Origin: BOG-908 sp963751795
GTDB lineage: Bacteria; Pseudomonadota; Alphaproteobacteria; Acetobacterales; Acetobacteraceae
Reading direction: 5' to 3'
NCBI GenBank assembly: GCA_963751795.1
Contig: CAVVVI010000002.1
Span: 372,001 to 436,000, forward strand
DNA: 64,000 bases
Shown here one piece after another: positions 51,156 to 62,356 of the stretch. A program made the position numbers and the translations under genes. Each line of letters begins with the position of its first letter. Position 1 is the stretch's first letter. Below the pieces are notes generated by a model. The model had not been told where the DNA came from and did not search any database. It saw only the letters and a list, made by a program, of their open reading frames with translations.

Positions 51156-52280
51156 ATGAAGCTCAAGGCCGACCGCGCCACGCTGCTGAAGGCGCTGGCC
51201 CATATCCAGAGCGTCGCCGAGAAGCGCAACACGATCCCCATCCTCGCCAACGTGCTGATCGCGGTGCGTGACGGGCGGCTGAGCCTGACGGCCACCGACA
51301 TGGAAATCGCCGTGGTCGAAGACGTGGCGGCCACCACCACGCGCAACGGTGCCACGACGGCGCCGGCGGCCACGCTGTACGACATCGTGCGCAAGCTGCC
51401 CGACGGCGCCGAGGTGGAGCTCGACCACCCTGGCGGCGACGCCCAGCTGGCGCTGCGGGCCGGGCGCTTCGCTACCTCGCTGGTGGCCCTGCCGGTAGAG
51501 GATTTTCCGGCAATGACGGCCGGCCAACTGCCGCATCGTTTCCATCTGCCGGCGCTGGTGCTGCGCGGGCTGATCGACCGCACGCGGTTTGCCATCAGCA
51601 CCGAGGAGACGCGCTATTACCTCAACGGCATCTACCTGCATGCCGTCGAGAGCAACGGCCACAAGCGGCTGCGCGCGGTGGCGACGGACGGCCACCGCCT
51701 GGCGCGGGTGGAGGAGGATCTGCCGGAGGGCGCCGGATCGATGCCCGGCGTGATCGTGCCGCGCAAGACGGTGGCCGAGTTGCGCAAGCTGCTCGACGAG
51801 GAAAGCGGCAGCGTGGAGATCGGGCTGTCGGACACGCGCATCCAGTTCACCGTCGGTGCGATCACGCTGACCAGCAAGCTGATCGACGGCACCTTCCCCG
51901 AATACGACCGCGTGATCCCGCGCGACAACGACAAGATTATGCGCGTAGGCAAGAAGGACTTCGCCGAGGCGGTGGCGCGTGTGGCGGCCATCAGCAGCGA
52001 GCGTTCGCGCCCGGTGAAGCTGGCGTTGCAGAAGGACGTACTGACGCTCTCGGCCGCCAGCCCGGAACAGGGCACGGCCGTGGAAGAGCTGGACGGCGAC
52101 CGCGTGCAGTATTCCGCCGGCGCCCTCGAGATCGGCTTCCAGGCGCGCTACCTGAACGACATCACCGACCAGATCACCGACCAGGTGGAGTTCCGCTTCG
52201 CCGATGGCTCGGCGCCGACCATCGTGTGCGATGCGGCCGACGAGTCGGCGTTGTACGTGCTGATGCCGATGCGGGTGTAG
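51156..52280 (+). CDS. dnaN: DNA polymerase III sliding clamp (beta subunit)
   Basis: 374 residues. MKLKADRATLLKALAHIQSVAEKRNTIPILANVLI at the start; RLRAVATDGHRLA in domain 2; FPEYDRVIP; and the end YVLMPMRV are DnaN marks. Ring clamp for replication. In many bacteria it lies beside dnaA and recF; here it is 29 kb from the likely origin and has neither beside it within the window. Confidence 0.97.
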   Translation: MKLKADRATLLKALAHIQSVAEKRNTIPILANVLIAVRDGRLSLTATDMEIAVVEDVAATTTRNGATTAPAATLYDIVRKLPDGAEVELDHPGGDAQLALRAGRFATSLVALPVEDFPAMTAGQLPHRFHLPALVLRGLIDRTRFAISTEETRYYLNGIYLHAVESNGHKRLRAVATDGHRLARVEEDLPEGAGSMPGVIVPRKTVAELRKLLDEESGSVEIGLSDTRIQFTVGAITLTSKLIDGTFPEYDRVIPRDNDKIMRVGKKDFAEAVARVAAISSERSRPVKLALQKDVLTLSAASPEQGTAVEELDGDRVQYSAGALEIGFQARYLNDITDQITDQVEFRFADGSAPTIVCDAADESALYVLMPMRV

Positions 52281-52384
52281 CGACAGCCCGCGCCATCCGG
52301 CGACGCTGAAGCGGAAGTGAACGCCAAGCTGAAACTTCGGGCTTAGGGTGTTCGTAGTCCGAAGGCTGTCAGAAGGAGGCTACA

Positions 52385-52471
52385 ATGGCGCAAATGTTCG
52401 ACTGGATTTTCTTCGCCATCATGCTGCTGCCGACCGGCTTCCTGGTCATGGACTGGATGAAGAACCGCTAG
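52385..52471 (+). CDS. 28-residue membrane peptide
   Basis: A tiny frame reading MAQMFDWIFFAIMLLPTGFL, then VMDWMKNR and a stop. AAGGAGG lies 6-7 bases before the ATG, one of the best ribosome sites in the window. One membrane segment is flanked by an Asp at each side and a basic C-terminus. It stands in the 291-base gap between dnaN and the AIM24 gene, and nothing else explains that conserved-looking site. Too short for normal gene callers. Function unknown; size and shape resemble regulatory single-pass peptides. Confidence 0.65.
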   Translation: MAQMFDWIFFAIMLLPTGFLVMDWMKNR

Positions 52472-52571
52472 GCGCCACGCACGCCGCACGCGCCGCTTGC
52501 CGACGCGCGCGGCCGTGTGATCCTCTGCGCCTAGGGCAGGGCTGTCCGCCCGAACGCTAGGAGGCTGGGGC

Positions 52572-53333
52572 ATGCGGTCGGAAATCATCGGCAACACCTT
52601 GCCCGTGCTTGAACTCTGGCTGTCGCAGGGCGAGGGGATCGTTGCCGAAACCGGGCAGCTCAGCTGGATGAGCGGCGGCATCGAGCTGCACACGACGACG
52701 AATACTGCCGGCAGCAGCGGATTTCTCGGCGCCATCGGCCGCGCGTTCTCCGGCGGCGGCCTGTTCATGACCGAATATACCGCGCCGTATCAGCCCGGCA
52801 CGGTGGCGTTCGCCGCGAAGATCCCTGGGCGCATCATCGAGCTCTCGGTGCGGGCCGGGCAGAGCTACATGATGCACAAGCATGGCTTCGTGTGCGCGAC
52901 GCAGGGTGCGCAGCTGGGCACCGGCTTCCAGCAGAACCTCGGCGGCGGGCTGTTCGGCGGTAACGGCTTCCTGCTGCAACGCCTGTCGGGCGTGTGCACC
53001 GCCTGGGTGGAGCTGGGCGGCGAGGTGGTCGAGAAAATGCTGGCCCCGGGCGAGGTGCTGCGCGTGCATCCAGGCCATGTCGGCATGTTCGAGGACCGGG
53101 TGGGCTTCGGGGTGACGATGATGCGCGGCGTGCGCAACATCTTCTTCGGCGGCGACGGGCTGTTCCTGGCCGAGCTGACCGGGCCGGGGCGGGTGTGGCT
53201 GCAGACGCTGACGCTGCCGAACCTGGCGCATGCCCTGGCACCGTATCTGGGCGACGACGCGGAGCGGTCGGTGGGGCAGACGGCCGAATTGGGTGTGGCC
53301 GGCGCGGTGCTGCGGAGTTTTCTCTCGCGCTAG
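52572..53333 (+). CDS. TIGR00266/AIM24-family protein
   Basis: 253 residues, mostly beta strands. ELWLSQGEGIVAETGQLSWMSGGIEL, GFLGAIGRAFSGGGLFMTEYTA and FGGNGFLLQRLSGVCTAWVELGG...LAPGEVLRVHPGHVGMFE follow the family consensus. Homologues are found in many bacteria and in yeast mitochondria (AIM24); the molecular role is unclear. Good GGAGG before the ATG. Convergent with gloB. Confidence 0.9.
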   Translation: MRSEIIGNTLPVLELWLSQGEGIVAETGQLSWMSGGIELHTTTNTAGSSGFLGAIGRAFSGGGLFMTEYTAPYQPGTVAFAAKIPGRIIELSVRAGQSYMMHKHGFVCATQGAQLGTGFQQNLGGGLFGGNGFLLQRLSGVCTAWVELGGEVVEKMLAPGEVLRVHPGHVGMFEDRVGFGVTMMRGVRNIFFGGDGLFLAELTGPGRVWLQTLTLPNLAHALAPYLGDDAERSVGQTAELGVAGAVLRSFLSR

Positions 53334-53356
53334 ACCGCCGCCGCGCGTCGGCCCCG

Positions 53357-54082
53357 TCAGAAGCGGTCCTTCGCCGCGCGGATCTCGCCCAGACGCTCGG
53401 CCGTCGATGCGCGCAGGAACGGGTTTGCCGCCAGCTCGTCGGCCAGCCGGGAGGGCAGCGTGGCGATGCCGGCGGCGCGCAGGCGGTCCACCTCGGCAGC
53501 GCGGGCCTGCAGTGCCGCGTTCTGCGGCTCGACGGTGAGGGCGAAGCGGGCGTTGCTCTGCGTGTATTCGTGGCCGCAGCACACCAGCGCGTCGCCGGGC
53601 AGGGCGGCCAGCTTCTGTAGAGAGGCGAACATTTCGGCCGGCGTGCCCTCCAGCAGCTTGCCGCAGCCCAGCGAGAACAGCGTGTCGCCGCACAGCAGCA
53701 CGGCGCCGTCGGCGATGAAGAAGGTGATGTGGCCGCGCGTGTGGCCTGGCGTGTCGATCACCGCGGCGCCGGCTGCGCCGAACGGCGCCGTGTCGCCCTC
53801 CTGCACGGCGGTGTCGAGCTTGGGCAGACGGTGCGCGTCGGCGGCGGCCCCCACCACGTGGGCGCCGTAGCGGGCGCGCACCGCATCGGTGCCGGCGACG
53901 TGGTCGGGGTGGTGGTGGGTAAGCAGGATGGTGTCGAGCCGGCCGAAGCTGGCATCGATGGCGGCGATCACCGCATCGGCATCGGCCGGATCGACGATGC
54001 CGACCGCGCCGGTGGCGCCGTCGTGCAACAGCCAGGCGTAATTGTCGGTGAACATCGGCACGGCCTGGACTGTTACGGTCAT
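53357..54082 (-). CDS. gloB: Hydroxyacylglutathione hydrolase (glyoxalase II)
   Basis: 241 residues from ATG 54082. Metallo-beta-lactamase fold: VPMFTDNYAWLLHD, metal motif LTHHHPDHVAGTD, IDTPGHTRGHITFF, LFCGDTLFSLGCGKLLEG-like segment (LLCGDTLFSLGCGKLLEG) and VCCGHEYTQSNARFAL. Hydrolyses S-lactoylglutathione. Divergent from a methyltransferase, a pair seen in alphaproteobacteria. Confidence 0.94.
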   Translation of the reverse strand: MTVTVQAVPMFTDNYAWLLHDGATGAVGIVDPADADAVIAAIDASFGRLDTILLTHHHPDHVAGTDAVRARYGAHVVGAAADAHRLPKLDTAVQEGDTAPFGAAGAAVIDTPGHTRGHITFFIADGAVLLCGDTLFSLGCGKLLEGTPAEMFASLQKLAALPGDALVCCGHEYTQSNARFALTVEPQNAALQARAAEVDRLRAAGIATLPSRLADELAANPFLRASTAERLGEIRAAKDRF

Positions 54083-54137
54083 GGTCACCACTTTCTGCAC
54101 AGATCTCGGCCCGGCACTGGGCGCACCAGGGGCGATC

Positions 54138-54842
54138 ATGACAACGCCGGCCCATCCCGACGGTTACACGGCCGCTGCGTTCTACGGGAGGCCGGCCGGG
54201 CAGGTTGCGGCCGCTTCACTGCGTCAGCGCCTGCGCGCGTTGTGGCCGGACCTGAGCGGGCAGGCGGTGCTGGGCATCGGCTATCCCGCGCCGTTTCTGA
54301 GCTGCTGGGACCGGCAGGCCTATCGTTGCGTGAACGCCACCACCTTCCACCATGCGCCGCCGCCGCCCGGCGCGTGTGCCACGGATGCCACGCGGCTGCC
54401 CTTCCCCGATCTCGTGTTCGACCGCGTGCTGATCATCCATGGCGTGGAACCCGTGGGCCAGGATGGGCGGCTGCTGCGCGAGGTGTGGCGCGTGCTGAAG
54501 GATGACGGGCGGATCGTGGTGGTGGCACCCAACCGCATGGGGTTGTGGGCGCATGTGGACAGCACGCCGTTCGGCCAGGGCCAGCCCTACAGCCAGGGGC
54601 AGATCGACCGGCTGCTGGCCAGCAACATGTTCCGGCCGGAACGGCGCGACGTGGCGCTGTTCACACCGCCGACCGGCTGGCGGCCCGTGCTGGGGCTGAG
54701 CCGGGTGTGGGAGGCGATCGGCCGTGCGGTGTTCTGGGACCTGGCCGGGGTGACGCTGACCGAGGCGGTGAAGGACAATTATGCCGGCCTGCCGCTGTTC
54801 GCGCCGGCCAAGCGGCGGGTGGTGCTCTCGGAAGCCGGCTGA
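54138..54842 (+). CDS. Methyltransferase-domain protein next to gloB
   Basis: 234 residues from ATG 54138. Rossmann-like: VLGIGYPAPFLSCW as a changed motif I (GIGYP instead of GxGxG), ATDATRLPFPDLVFDRVLIIHGVEP and LREVWRVLKDDGRIVVVAPNR. This is the methyltransferase-11 group. The altered motif I may reduce SAM binding. It is the usual divergent partner of gloB in this lineage; role unknown. Confidence 0.83.
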   Translation: MTTPAHPDGYTAAAFYGRPAGQVAAASLRQRLRALWPDLSGQAVLGIGYPAPFLSCWDRQAYRCVNATTFHHAPPPPGACATDATRLPFPDLVFDRVLIIHGVEPVGQDGRLLREVWRVLKDDGRIVVVAPNRMGLWAHVDSTPFGQGQPYSQGQIDRLLASNMFRPERRDVALFTPPTGWRPVLGLSRVWEAIGRAVFWDLAGVTLTEAVKDNYAGLPLFAPAKRRVVLSEAG

Positions 54843-54968
54843 CGGGCGGGGGCAGGATTTTCTGGCGCGGAACGATCGCGCTGCCTTGCGCCGCGTGCCG
54901 CCGCAAGCTACCACGCGCAGCTGCGCTGGCACCCCTGGAGGCCGGCGTTTTCGCAGTTGGAGCTTCTC

Positions 54969-55667
54969 ATGGCTAATTTTGTGACCATCGAGGCCGAGGC
55001 GCGTGCGCGAGCCGGTAAGGGGGCGGCGCGTGCGACCCGGAGGGCAGGCCGTGTGCCTGCCGTGATTTACGGTGCCAAGCAGGCGCCGACTCTGATCTCG
55101 CTCGAGCCGAAGGCGGTGCTGAGCGAGCTCAAGCGCGGCGGCTGGCGCTCGCGCCTGTTCGACCTGCGGGTGGGTGGGGTGAGCGAGCGCGCGCTGATGC
55201 GCGACGTGCAGTTCCACCCGGTGACGGACGTTGCCGAGCACGTGGATTTCCAGCGCCTGGCGCCGGGCGAGCAGATCCGCGTCAGCGTCGCCGTGCACTA
55301 CACCAACGAGGCGACCAGCCCCGGCCTGAAGAAGGGCGGCGTGCTGAACGTGGTGCGCCATACGGTGGAAGTGTGGGCCGATCCGGAGAACGTGCCGGCC
55401 TTCTTCGAAGCCGATCTCGGCGCGCTGGACATCAACGACAACATCCGCTGGCACGATCTGCAGGGCGTGGGCGAGAACCGGCCCACCATCGCCGAGCGTG
55501 ACTTCGTGGTGGCCACGGTAGCACCGCCGACGCGTTCGGCCGAGGCGGCCGAGCCGGCGGCAGCAGCCGCGGCACCGGCGCCCGCCAAGGGCAAGGCCCC
55601 GGCCAAGGCTGCCGCTGCGGCACCGGCCGCCAAGGCCGCTGCCAAGCCGGCCGCGAAGAAGAAGTAA
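54969..55667 (+). CDS. rplY: 50S ribosomal protein L25 (CTC form)
   Basis: 232 residues. N-terminal L25 domain (EAEARARAGKGAARATRRAGRVPAVIYG), then the TL5/CTC beta domain (HTVEVWADPENVPAFFEADLGALDINDNI), then an Ala/Lys/Pro-rich tail of about 50 residues that is low complexity. Binds 5S rRNA. First of rplY-pth-ychF, a conserved set. Confidence 0.95.
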   Translation: MANFVTIEAEARARAGKGAARATRRAGRVPAVIYGAKQAPTLISLEPKAVLSELKRGGWRSRLFDLRVGGVSERALMRDVQFHPVTDVAEHVDFQRLAPGEQIRVSVAVHYTNEATSPGLKKGGVLNVVRHTVEVWADPENVPAFFEADLGALDINDNIRWHDLQGVGENRPTIAERDFVVATVAPPTRSAEAAEPAAAAAAPAPAKGKAPAKAAAAAPAAKAAAKPAAKKK

Positions 55668-55671
55668 GGAC

Positions 55672-55718
55672 AGCGGCCCTGCCCCGGCGGCCGCCTGGGC
55701 CGGTGGGGCAGGGCCGCT
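55672..55718 (+). terminator. Strong inverted repeat after rplY
   Basis: AGCGGCCCTGCCCC pairs with GGGGCAGGGCCGCT, a perfect 14-base stem around a GC-rich loop, 5 bases after the rplY stop. No T run follows, so it may be a Rho-type or attenuating structure, or an RNA processing site that separates rplY from pth expression. Confidence 0.5.
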
Positions 55719-55758
55719 TGTCCGGCACGGGCCTGCCGGCCGCCGGATCCGTCGCGCG

Positions 55759-56334
55759 ATGAGATTGTGGGTGGGCCTGGGCAATCCCGAGCCGGGGATG
55801 GCGCGGCAACGCCATAATATCGGCTTCATGGCGCTGGACCGCATCGCCGCCCTGCACCGTTTCACCCCCTGGCGGCAGCGCTTCCGCGGCCTGGTGGCCG
55901 AGGGCAGCATCGGCGGCGAGAAGGTAATCGGCCTCAAACCGCTCACCTACATGAACGACAGCGGCGCCAGCGTGCAGGCGGCCGCCGCCTTCTTCAAGCT
56001 GGAGCCGGATGCCATCACCGCCTTCCACGACGAGCTGGACCTGATCCCGGGCAAGCTGCGCATCAAGCGCGGCGGCGGGGCGGCGGGGCATAACGGCCTG
56101 CGCAGCATGGATCGCTGCCTCGGCTCGCCGGAATACTGGCGTGTGCGGCTGGGCATCGGCCACCCCGGCGACAAGGCGCGCGTGCTGGGCTGGGTGCTGG
56201 GCGATTTCGCCAAATCGGATGCCGTCTGGCTAGGGCGGCTGCTCGATGCAGTGGCCGAGACGGCGCCGCTGCTGGCCGGCGGCAGGCCGGACGAGTTCGC
56301 CTCGCGTGTTTCAATGCTTTCCGGAGAGCCGTGA
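55759..56334 (+). CDS. pth: Peptidyl-tRNA hydrolase
   Basis: 191 residues. VGLGNPEPGMARQRHNIGFMALD, GLKPLTYMNDSG, HDELDLIPGKLRIKRGGGAAGHNGLRSM are signatures; catalytic His of HNIG and Asp of HDELDL are present. Recycles peptidyl-tRNA. Its stop overlaps the ychF ATG (TGATG). Confidence 0.97.
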   Translation: MRLWVGLGNPEPGMARQRHNIGFMALDRIAALHRFTPWRQRFRGLVAEGSIGGEKVIGLKPLTYMNDSGASVQAAAAFFKLEPDAITAFHDELDLIPGKLRIKRGGGAAGHNGLRSMDRCLGSPEYWRVRLGIGHPGDKARVLGWVLGDFAKSDAVWLGRLLDAVAETAPLLAGGRPDEFASRVSMLSGEP

Positions 56335-57428
56335 TGGGTTTCAACTGCGGCATCGTGGGCCTGCCCAATGTGGGCAAATCGACCCTGTTCAACGCGCTGA
56401 CTGCCACTGCGGCGGCACAGGCGGCCAACTACCCGTTCTGCACGATCGAGCCGAATGTGGGCCGCGTGGCGGTGCCCGATCCGCGGCTGGGCACGCTCGC
56501 CGAGATCGGCCGCTCGGCCAAGATCGTGCCGACCAGCCTGGAATTCGTCGATATCGCCGGGCTGGTGCGCGGCGCCAGCCGGGGCGAGGGGCTGGGCAAC
56601 AAGTTCCTCGGCAACATCCGCGAGGTGGATGCCATCATCCATGTGCTGCGCTGCTTCGAAGACCCCGACGTGACGCATGTGGAAGGCAGCATCGACCCGG
56701 TGCGCGACGCCGAGACGATCGAGACCGAGCTGATGCTGGCCGATCTCGACAGCCTGGAGAAGCGCGTGGTCCCGCTGCAGAAAAAGGCGCGCGGCAACGA
56801 CCGTGAGGCAGCCGCCACTGTGGCGTTGATGGAGCCGATCATCACCGCCCTGCAGGCCGGCAGGCCGGCCCGCACCGCAATTCCGCCCGGCGAGGCGCTG
56901 GCGGTGAGCCGGCTGCAGCTGATGACCAGCAAGCCGGTGCTGTACGTGTGCAACGTCGAGGAGGGCGCAGCCGCCACGGGCAATGCACAATCCGAGCGCG
57001 TGGCGGCCCTGGCGCGGTCCGAAGGGGCGGCCTGCGTCGTCGTCTCGGCCGCCATCGAGGCCGAGGTGAGCACGCTGCCCGAGACCGACCGCGGCGAGTT
57101 CCTGGCCGGGCTGGGGCTGGCCGATAGCGGCCTGGACCGGGTGATCGGCGCCGGCTACGGCCTGCTGGGCCTGATCACCTACTTCACCGTGGGCCCGAAG
57201 GAGACGCGGGCCTGGACCATTCCCGTGGGCACCAAGGCGCCGCAAGCGGCGGCCGTGATCCACAACGATTTCGAGCGCGGCTTCATCGCCTGCGAGACCA
57301 TCGCCTACGAGGATTACGTGGCGCTGCGCGGCGAGGGCGGCGCCAAGGAAGCCGGCAAGATGCGGGTGGAGGGGCGGGACTACGTGGTGAAGGACGGCGA
57401 CGTGCTGCTGTTCCGCTTCAACGTGTAG
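56334..57428 (+). CDS. ychF: Redox-regulated ATPase YchF (Obg family)
   Basis: 364 residues. Walker A GLPNVGKSTLFNAL, PFCTIEPNVGRVAVPD, DIAGLVRGASRGEGLGNKFL, a NVEE site in place of NKxD (ATP preference), and a TGS domain end (RGFIACETIAYEDYV ... KDGDVLLFRFNV). Ribosome-associated ATPase. Coupled to pth. Confidence 0.96.
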   Translation: MGFNCGIVGLPNVGKSTLFNALTATAAAQAANYPFCTIEPNVGRVAVPDPRLGTLAEIGRSAKIVPTSLEFVDIAGLVRGASRGEGLGNKFLGNIREVDAIIHVLRCFEDPDVTHVEGSIDPVRDAETIETELMLADLDSLEKRVVPLQKKARGNDREAAATVALMEPIITALQAGRPARTAIPPGEALAVSRLQLMTSKPVLYVCNVEEGAAATGNAQSERVAALARSEGAACVVVSAAIEAEVSTLPETDRGEFLAGLGLADSGLDRVIGAGYGLLGLITYFTVGPKETRAWTIPVGTKAPQAAAVIHNDFERGFIACETIAYEDYVALRGEGGAKEAGKMRVEGRDYVVKDGDVLLFRFNV

Positions 57429-57443
57429 CCGGGCACGCGCCTT

Positions 57444-58346
57444 CTAGCGGTGGATCAAGGTGCCGGGCCCGGCTTCGGTGAACAGCTCCAGCAGCACGGC
57501 GTGCGGGATGCGGCCGTCCAGGATCACGCAGCCTTTGGCGCCCTGTTCGAGCGCTTCGAAGCAGTTCTCCACCTTGGGGATCATGCCGCCATGGATAACG
57601 CCGGCCTGGATCAGGGCGCGCGCTTCGGCCACCGACATCTCCGCGATCAGCTTGCCTTCGGCGTCGAGCACGCCCGGCACGTCGGTTAGCATCAGCAGCC
57701 GGGTGGCGTGCAGCGCGCCGGCGATGGCGCCCGCCGCATCGTCGGCGTTGATGTTGTAGGTCTGCCCGTCCGCGCCCAATCCCACCGGGGCCACCACCGG
57801 GATCAGGCCGGAACCGGTGAGCGCGTGGATCACGCGCACGTCCACATGCTCCGGCTCGCCCACGAACCCCAGATCGAGCACGTGCTCGATATGGCTGTCG
57901 GGGTCGATCACCGTGCGCGTCATCTTGCGGGCGCGCAGCAGGCCGCCATCCTTACCCGATATGCCCACCGCCAGCGCGCCGGCGCGGTTGATCAGCTCGG
58001 TGACGTGTTTGTTGACGGTGCCGGACAGCACCATCTCCACGATCTCGACCATGGCGGCATCGGTGACGCGCAGGCCGTCGATGAACTCGCTCTTGATGGC
58101 CAGGCGTTGCAGCATGGCGTTGATCTGCGGCCCGCCGCCATGAACCACCACCGGATTGACGCCGACCTGCTTGAGCAAAGCGATGTCGCGCCCGAAATCG
58201 GCGGCCAGCGCCGCGTCGCCCATCGCGTGGCCGCCATACTTCACCACGATGGTGGCACCGGCGTAGCGCCGCAGGAATGGCAGGGCCTGCGCCAGGATGG
58301 CAGCCTGTTCGGTAGCGCGGCGCAGGGCTTCGGGGGGATGCGACAT
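57444..58346 (-). CDS. argB: Acetylglutamate kinase
   Basis: 300 residues. IVVKYGGHAMGD at the N-terminus, VHGGGPQINAML, VGISGKDGGLLRARKM and GVIHGGMIPKVENCFEAL. Phosphorylates N-acetylglutamate in arginine synthesis. Convergent with ychF, 15 bases apart. In relatives engB precedes it; here the upstream gene is the SAP-tailed protein. Confidence 0.97.
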   Translation of the reverse strand: MSHPPEALRRATEQAAILAQALPFLRRYAGATIVVKYGGHAMGDAALAADFGRDIALLKQVGVNPVVVHGGGPQINAMLQRLAIKSEFIDGLRVTDAAMVEIVEMVLSGTVNKHVTELINRAGALAVGISGKDGGLLRARKMTRTVIDPDSHIEHVLDLGFVGEPEHVDVRVIHALTGSGLIPVVAPVGLGADGQTYNINADDAAGAIAGALHATRLLMLTDVPGVLDAEGKLIAEMSVAEARALIQAGVIHGGMIPKVENCFEALEQGAKGCVILDGRIPHAVLLELFTEAGPGTLIHR

Positions 58347-58415
58347 GGCGTGGGGGTTAGGCGGTGACGGCGGAGCGTGGCAAGCGCTTCCTGCCGCGCC
58401 CGCCGTGCCGAGCCG

Positions 58416-58934
58416 CTAGCGGCGAAGCGCCGCCACCAGTTCGGGCTTGCGCATGCGGCTGCGCCCGGCGATGCCGGCTTTGGCTGCGCGCTCCCGCAGG
58501 GCGGCCACCGTCAGGCCGTCGAGCTCGGCATGGGCTTCGGGGCCGCGGTCATGCGCGGTTTTGGCGGCGATAGCCTTGGGCTGGGCCGAGTACTGCTTGC
58601 CGCGTTTGGTGTCGGCGCGCTTCTTGGCCGAGCTCTGCCGGTATTCGCTGTCGCTGAGATGGTCGATGGCTTTTTCCGGCAGGTACCGTTCGCCGGTTTC
58701 ACCCGACGCCTTGCCGGATTTCGTGCGCCAGTGCTCCTCGGTCCATTGGTGCAGGTGATTGTCTTCGGTTTTCTCACCTTTGTAGCCGCCGCCCTCGGCC
58801 TTGTAGTCGTGCACCGCCAACTGCGCCTTGCGCGCGGACCACTGGCCGGGCTTGCCGCCTTTGTCGCCTTCGGTCACTTCGTGCTTCACCTTGTCCCACA
58901 GTTCGGGGTCGGTTTTCTCGGCCGTGCCTGCCAT
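58416..58934 (-). CDS. Basic protein with C-terminal SAP/Rho-N-like helix pair
   Basis: 172 residues from ATG 58934 with AGGGAGC upstream. N-terminal half is hydrophilic with repeated lysine and Gly (LWDKVKHEVTEGDKGGKPGQWSARKAQLA, KTEDNHLHQWTEEHWRTKSG). The end LDGLTVAALRERAAKAGIAGRSRMRKPELVAALR is a SAP/Rho-N-like two-helix unit that often binds nucleic acid. Similar proteins of unknown function occur in Alphaproteobacteria. DNA or RNA binding is inference. Confidence 0.72.
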   Translation of the reverse strand: MAGTAEKTDPELWDKVKHEVTEGDKGGKPGQWSARKAQLAVHDYKAEGGGYKGEKTEDNHLHQWTEEHWRTKSGKASGETGERYLPEKAIDHLSDSEYRQSSAKKRADTKRGKQYSAQPKAIAAKTAHDRGPEAHAELDGLTVAALRERAAKAGIAGRSRMRKPELVAALRR

Positions 58935-59000
58935 CGTCTCTGCTCCCTGGGCGTGTGCAGGCCGCAACACCACACTCTCCCAGCCTGTTCCCGCGCAGGC

Positions 59001-59504
59001 TCAGGCAATTGGCACGGTACACGTGAAATCGATGTCGAACGGCTGATCCAGCAGCTGCACGTCGCCATGCGTCAGCGTGATATGCCAGCGCCCCGGCATC
59101 AGCCGCGCCGGATCGGCGAATGTCCATCCGTAGAAATGCGGCTGCCCGGCCTGCAGCACGGACGGCGTGTGATCGGCATCCTGCGGCGCGCCCGCGAGGT
59201 TCGGCATGGCCGGATGAAGGATGGCCACGTCCACCGGCAGCGCGTCGGTGCCGTAGCCGGGCGAGAGCAGGAAGCGCACGCCGAAGCTGGAGTGCAGCCT
59301 GGCGCAGATATGCGTGGTGCGCTGCAGCAGCGTGGGCGTGCCGCCAACCGAGCGCACGCCGGCCGTGGTGGACGGGTCGGCGCGATCGCGGTCGCCGTTG
59401 ATGCGGTAGAGCCCGGGGTCCTGCGCGGTGACCAGCGGCTGCGCGTGGGCTGGGCTGGCGAGAAGGAAGGAAGGAAGCAGTCCTTTTTTGAAAAAAAGGA
59501 CCAA
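59001..59504 (-). CDS. DUF3859-like secreted protein with a repeat-derived start
   Basis: About 167 residues if TTG 59504 is used. A signal peptide (VLFFKKGLLPSFLLASPAHA) leads a beta-rich domain: THICARLHSSFGVRF, FYGWTFADPARLMPGRWHITLTHGD, which follows the DUF3859 pattern. The N-terminal codons MVLFFKKGL lie in the AT-rich repeat at 59465-59613, so the repeat seems to have supplied the start and the basic region. A CTG further in is the only other start. Probably periplasmic; no function known. Confidence 0.6.
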   Translation of the reverse strand: MVLFFKKGLLPSFLLASPAHAQPLVTAQDPGLYRINGDRDRADPSTTAGVRSVGGTPTLLQRTTHICARLHSSFGVRFLLSPGYGTDALPVDVAILHPAMPNLAGAPQDADHTPSVLQAGQPHFYGWTFADPARLMPGRWHITLTHGDVQLLDQPFDIDFTCTVPIA

Positions 59505-59611
59505 AAAACTTTTGCTCCTTAAGCGCGGCACGCCTCTGAACGTCTTGGGCGCGACAGCGAGAGCAAAAGTTTTTTGCTTCTTTTTTTCAAAAAAGAAGGC
59601 CTTTCCTTCCC

Positions 59612-59613
<2 letters not shown>
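59465..59613. repeat. AT-rich hairpin repeat, copy 4 (full double element)
   Basis: Two mirrored halves: GTCCTTTTTTGAAAAAAAGGAC with AAAAAACTTTTG, then a GC-rich core, then CAAAAGTTTTTTG with CTTCTTTTTTTCAAAAAAGAAG. It sits between the end of clpB and the DUF3859-like gene, both leftward. Its inner half overlaps the putative start codon of the latter and its outer end overlaps the clpB stop by two bases. Same build as 29238-29350. Confidence 0.85.
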
Positions 59614-62195
<2,582 letters not shown>

Positions 62196-62356
62196 ATCCG
62201 TGTGTCCCTATCAGGCGACAATGTGGGCGCCCCTGGAAGGCGGCGTTGTGCGAGATTTGGGAGCGCGGCGCAGGCGGCTCAAGGATGGGCAGCGGTTTTG
62301 CCGGCAGACCGGCCATGCGGCGTTCGCCGGGGATCGGCCGGCATCGGCCTGCGCCG

